A stretch of 59,056 bases of DNA from Oribacterium sp. WCC10 (lineage in GTDB: Bacteria > Bacillota > Clostridia > Lachnospirales > Lachnospiraceae): contig NZ_FOPH01000020.1 of NCBI RefSeq assembly GCF_900113415.1, forward strand, positions 1-59,056, written 5' to 3'. Of this stretch, positions 58,953 through 59,056 are shown one piece after another. The notes beneath the pieces are model-generated. The model was given only the letters and a program-made list of their open reading frames with translations. It had not been told where the DNA came from and searched no databases. The translations under genes were made by a program, and so were the position numbers. Positions within the stretch are counted from its first letter, which is position 1. Every line of letters begins with the position of its first letter.

Positions 58953-59056
58953 TTATTCCTCTTCTTCCCATCCTTTGCAAACGTCGCACCAGCCTACGGT
59001 CTCAGTAATCTCTTCCAACTCGTCAGGAGTAATCTTGACCGACGTAAACTCGTTAC
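58953..59056 (-). CDS. C-terminal end of a gene cut by the window edge
   Basis: 34 codons: EFTSVKITPDELEEITETVG, then a CxxC (CDVCKGW) and an acidic end, TAA at 58953. Too little to name. The 130 bp between it and phzF hold only AT-rich sequence. Confidence 0.5.
   Translation of the reverse strand, partial: NEFTSVKITPDELEEITETVGWCDVCKGWEEEE

Overview
The window looks like a piece of a Lachnospiraceae (Butyrivibrio/Roseburia-like) chromosome. The base composition is moderately AT-rich, Shine-Dalgarno sites are strong GGAGG types, and many proteins read as the clostridial version of their family: a hybrid kinase with a solute-binding protein and an HD-GYP regulator, LRR_5 lipoprotein, GH3 lipoprotein, YjdF, DUF1848, and the clostridial accessory domain of RlmD/RumA. 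No rRNA or tRNA was seen. The organism call is inference from protein style.

Layout. 1-13.3 kb: almost every gene is on the minus strand and is a small, functionally unrelated accessory gene (YbaK, lipoprotein, Dabb, YoaP-type GNAT, TIGR04076, GyrI-like, isochorismatase, glyoxalase, WYL remnant, AraC, CDP-alcohol transferase, CatA-like acetyltransferase, several GNATs, PAP2, RsgA, TetR). Four copies of a ~58-bp structured repeat sit at the 3' ends of genes here, and a fifth, half copy lies at 50.8 kb. 13.4-15.4 kb: an IS110/IS1111-type element has split a small RlmD-like ORF; removing 1659 bp restores the ORF exactly. 16.8-19.3 kb: an IS91-type element with a paired tyrosine recombinase. 20.2-25.5 kb: a signalling operon (hybrid histidine kinase, periplasmic-type binding lipoprotein, response regulator/HD-GYP). 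25.7-38 kb: lipoproteins, a long LRR protein, and many broken or chimeric gene pieces (flavoprotein/radical SAM, SDR, S24/UmuC, macro, glutaredoxin-like, zinc ribbon) around an intact GH3 enzyme. 38-44 kb: hydrolase, DUF1848, a divergent cupin/HxlR pair, a HAD/fumarate-reductase chimera, and a divergent HAD/DeoR pair. 44-51.5 kb: GNAT, a VWA / ADP-ribosylglycohydrolase-fragment / macro-HTH cluster, membrane and lipoproteins, esterase, YjdF. 51.8-59 kb: a short plus-strand GNAT plus C39-like pair, then lipoprotein, flavoprotein, hydrolase, LysR, TetR, TfoX, PhzF.

How it fits together. The region resembles an integron-like or otherwise modular accessory array: single-gene units in one orientation, each unit ending in a foldable repeat whose last bases supply a Shine-Dalgarno site to the next gene. 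No integron integrase was found, and the repeat is not a canonical attC, so the mobilising enzyme is unknown. The window also holds an unusually high number of truncated, fused or internally deleted genes, several in-frame stops, and at least five one-base frameshifts in short homopolymer runs; the last may be biological decay or base-calling error. The clearest mechanistic readouts are the IS110 insertion (core dinucleotide, subterminal repeats, candidate bridge RNA) and the TetR promoter with two operator boxes placed around the -10.
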